Shown one piece after another: positions 16,663-19,380 of a stretch of DNA of 19,380 bases. Positions within the stretch are counted from its first letter, which is position 1. Each line of letters opens with the position of its first letter. A program made the position numbers and the translations under genes. The notes beneath the pieces are model-generated. The model ran no database searches, was not told the origin of the DNA, and saw only the letters and a list, made by a program, of their open reading frames with translations. The stretch is from JASGKO01 sp049840595 (GTDB lineage Bacteria; Verrucomicrobiota; Verrucomicrobiia; Chthoniobacterales; Chthoniobacteraceae), in assembly GCA_049840595.1 (NCBI GenBank), contig JASGKO010000031.1:1-19380 (forward strand), written 5' to 3'.

Positions 16663-19120
16663 TTACACGCTCACTGGGTTCAGCTTCCAGATGTCTTTTG
16701 CGTATTCGGCGATGGTGCGGTCGCTGGAGAACTTGCCCATGCGGGCGGTGTTCAGGATCGCCATCTTCGCCCACTTCGTCTTGTCCTTGAAGGCTTCCTC
16801 CACCCGCTGGTGGGCATCGCTGTAGGCCTGGAAGTCGGCCAGGACGAGGAAGGGGTCGTGGTGGATGAGGTTGTCGCGCAGCATGTTCAGGCAGCCGGGC
16901 TCATCGGGCGTGAAGTAGTTGGAGCCCACCCAGTCCACGACCGCCTTCAACTCTTCGTTCGCCTCGTAGTAGTCGTGCGGCTTGTAGCCTTTGCTCACCA
17001 GCTCGGTGACTTCCTCGACGGTGAGGCCGAAGATGAAGATGTTGTCGTCGCCGACTTCCTCGCCGATCTCGACATTCGCGCCGTCGAGCGTGCCGATGGT
17101 CAGCGCGCCGTTGAGCGAGAGCTTCATATTGCCGGTGCCGGAGGCTTCCTTGCCCGCGGTGGAGATTTGCTCGGAGAGATCCGCCGCCGGGACGATGCGC
17201 TGGGCGAGCGAGACGCGGTAGTTCGGCAGGTAAACGACCTTCAGCTTGTCGTTGATCCGCTTGTCCGCATTGATCACCGCGCCGATCGAGTTGATCGCCA
17301 TGATGCACTTCGCCATGTCGTAGCCGGAGCGGCCTTGGCGGTGAAGACGAACACGCGCGGCACCATTTCCAGGTCCGGATCTGGAGCAACCGGCGGTAGA
17401 GCGCGAGGATGTGGAGCAATTGAGGTGCTGGCGCTTGTATTCGTGGAGACGTCTTGATCTGCACGTCGAAGAGCGCGGCGGGATTCACTTCCACGCCGGT
17501 CTGGGCCTTGATCATCTTGGCGAGATCCACCTTGTTCTGGTGCTTGATCGCCATGAACTCCTCCTGGAACTGCGGATCGTCGGCATAGGCTTCGAGCCCG
17601 CGCAGCAGGTCGAGGTCGCGTTCCCAGCCGTGGCCGATCTTGGAGGTGATGAGCGTGCTCAGGCGCGGGTTGCAGGCGAGGAGCCAGCGGCGCGGCGTGA
17701 TGCCGTTCGTCTTGTTGTTGAACTTGCCGGGATACAGCTCGTCGAACTCGGGGAAGAGATCGCTCTTGATGAGCTTGGTGTGCAGGGCGGCCACGCCGTT
17801 GACGGAGTAGCTGCCGACCACCGAGAGATTCGCCATGCGGACCATCTGCACGTGGCCTTCCTCGATGATCGAGAGCACCCGCTTCTTCTCGTTGTCGCCG
17901 GGCCACTTGGCCTCGACCTGTTCCATGAATCGCTTGTTGATCTCGAAAATGATCTGCAGGTGACGCGGCAACACCTTGTTGAAGAGCGGCACGCTCCACT
18001 TTTCGAGCGCCTCGGGGAGGAGGGTGTGGTTCGTGTAGGCGAAGGTGCGGGTGACCAGGCCCCAGGCATCATCCCAGGACATGCTCATCTCGTCGTGGAA
18101 GAGACGCATGAGCTCGACGATCGCGACCGCGGGGTGCGTGTCGTTGAGCTGGATCGCGACCTTCTCCGGGAAATCGTTCCAGTCCTCGTTGTCCTTGCGG
18201 AAGCGGCGGAAGATATCCTTGAGCGAGCAGGCGACAAAGAAATACTGCTGGGCGAGGCGGAGTTCCTTGCCGCTCTCCGTCTTGTCATTTGGGTAAAGGA
18301 CTTTCGAGATGGTTTCGCTGGCGACCTTTTCCTTCACGGCCTCTTCATAGCCGCCGCGGTTGAAGGCGTCGAAATCGAATTCCGACGAGGCTTTCGATTC
18401 CCACAGGCGCAGGTAGTTTACCGTATTGGTGCCGAAACCGGGGATCGGGATGTCGTAAGGGACGCCGGTGATCTTCTTGGTGTGGACCCAGCGCGGGACG
18501 TAGTTGCCGCGGTCGTCGAAGACGTTTTCCACATGCCCGTAGATCTGAATCTCGGTGGCATGCTCGGGGCGCACGATTTCCCACGGCGTGCCGTATTTGA
18601 GCCAGGCGTCGGGCAACTCGACCTGATGGCCGTTGCGGAACTCCTGCTTGAAGAGGCCGTATTCGTAATGGATGCCGTAGCCGATGGCGGGCAGATCGAG
18701 GGTGGCGAGCGAATCGAGGAAACAGGCGGCGAGACGACCGAGACCGCCGTTGCCGAGCGCCATGTCGTATTCCTCATGGCGCAGGGCCTCGACATCGAAG
18801 CCGAGCTCCTTGAGCGCTTCTTCCATCACCTCGAAGATGCCCGCGCTGTAGAGACTGTTCGAGAACAGGCGGCCCATCAAAAACTCGAGCGAGAGATAAT
18901 AGACGCGCTTGGTGTTCGTGCGGTGGTGCTTGGTCTGCGTGGCAATCATCCGTTCGATGATCACACTCTGGACGGCTTTGGAGGTGGCGAGCCACCAGTC
19001 GCGCTTCGAAGCGGTATCGTAATCGCGCGCGAGGCTGAATTTAAGACGACTTTGGACGAGAGCCTTGAGGCCGGCGGCTGACGTGTCGAGTCCCGAATGA
19101 AAGTTCCCTGTTTCAGACAT
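16663..19120 (-). CDS. glgP: Glycogen/starch phosphorylase (about four indels near the middle)
   Basis: The corrected length is about 818 residues, normal for the family. The N-terminal two thirds are clean from ATG 19120. They include RVYYLSLEFLMGRLFSNSL, DMALGNGGLGRLAACFLDSL, YGIHYEYGLFKQE, IQLNDTHPAVAIVELMRL and TNHTLLPEALEKW. Four indels between about 17325 and 17445 scramble VQIKRLHEYKRQ and the next 40 residues. The C-terminal part then reads cleanly, with EASGTGNMKLSLNGA (the pyridoxal-phosphate lysine) and IGTLDGANVEI. The cytoplasmic enzyme phosphorolyses alpha-1,4-glucan ends to glucose-1-phosphate. The longer start at 19186 adds 22 residues of atypical sequence, so I chose 19120. 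The nucleotidyltransferase-like gene follows 10 bases downstream. Confidence 0.93.
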
Positions 19121-19311
19121 GGACGCATGTTGTCCGCTCGTCGGGAAATAAAGACAAGGAAAAACGTCGAGGGCTGGCGGATGCAAGTTACCTACAGGTG
19201 TAAAACAAGAGGAGGGTTTCCAGCTTCCAGTCGCTTCCGGTCATTTTATGCGCTGGATTGACGGAAAAATTTCTGCTTCTAGATTGTTTCCATGAAAGTT
19301 CACTGCGGTCA
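19121..19311. other. Upstream region of glgP
   Basis: These 191 bases separate the glgP start from the right-hand library sequence. They are AT-richer than the coding DNA and would contain the glgP promoter on the minus strand, but I cannot pick a convincing -35/-10 pair. I see no gene. Confidence 0.5.
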
Positions 19312-19380
19312 AGGTGCTGTTCGGATTCTATCGTGTTTCCCTATTAACCTTAGCAATACGTACTTGTACCAGTAGACCAC
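19312..19380. other. Nanopore native barcode 04, flanks and degraded adapter (right end)
   Basis: Bases 19312-19359 are the exact reverse complement of 1-48: AGGTGCTG flank, 24-base barcode (19320-19343), then TTAACCTT and the adapter start. The last 21 bases (19360-19380) loosely resemble the continuing Nanopore native adapter with errors. It is not genomic. Confidence 0.88.

Noticed and set aside
16609..19081. Long plus-strand open frames (556 and 282 codons) across glgP
   Set aside because: They are antisense shadows of the GC-rich glgP gene with unnatural composition and no recognisable motifs.

Overview
The window looks like 19.3 kb of Verrucomicrobiota chromosomal DNA (my confidence in the phylum is about 0.7). 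The reasons are the high GC content, the protein-level flavour of the DUF5069, HflX, Mpl and HerA/DUF853 genes, the scarcity of clear Shine-Dalgarno sites, and several short intergenic palindromes of a kind I associate from memory with this phylum. Both ends carry sequencing-library sequence: bases 1-48 and 19312-19359 are exact reverse complements and match, from memory, an Oxford Nanopore native barcode (number 04) with its flanks. The biological insert is therefore about 49-19311, and the terminal inverted repeat is not biological.

Layout. 171-2666 (minus): a HerA-like ATPase (DUF853) followed by a metallo-beta-lactamase-fold hydrolase. 2731-3410 (plus): a DUF5069 protein and a small orphan. 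3411-4460: palindromic repeats and two small orphan genes on the minus strand. 4461-11050 (plus): a His-rich membrane-anchored small protein, three SPFH/band-7 proteins (an HflK-like protein with about seven membrane segments, an HflC-like and an HflK-like protein) and a P1B-type metal ATPase with a 34-histidine N-terminus. 11124-12287: two convergent secreted proteins of about 188 residues. 12387-14416 (plus): HflX GTPase, a YhbY RNA-binding protein whose start overlaps the reconstructed end of hflX, and a small three-helix membrane protein. 14501-15899 (plus): the peptidoglycan-recycling ligase Mpl. 15932-19120 (minus): glycogen phosphorylase followed 10 bp later by a nucleotidyltransferase-like gene and a small gene overlapping it by ATGA.

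Sequence quality is uneven. From about 4.04 to 11.63 kb every frame is open, but 11.63-17.43 kb contains roughly thirty one-base indels and a nonsense change that break every gene on both strands. I rebuilt these genes by joining frames. The breaks look like uncorrected read errors, not gene decay, and the affected entries are intact genes in my reading.

How the genes may work together. The most interesting unit is 4.46-11.05 kb, where SPFH scaffold proteins, which normally build membrane microdomains around a client such as FtsH, sit directly upstream of a metal-pumping ATPase with a huge polyhistidine domain and non-canonical transport-site motifs. No ftsH is present. I infer a membrane-microdomain metal-handling system. 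HflX and YhbY form a ribosome-related pair, Mpl serves cell-wall recycling, and GlgP serves glycogen breakdown.
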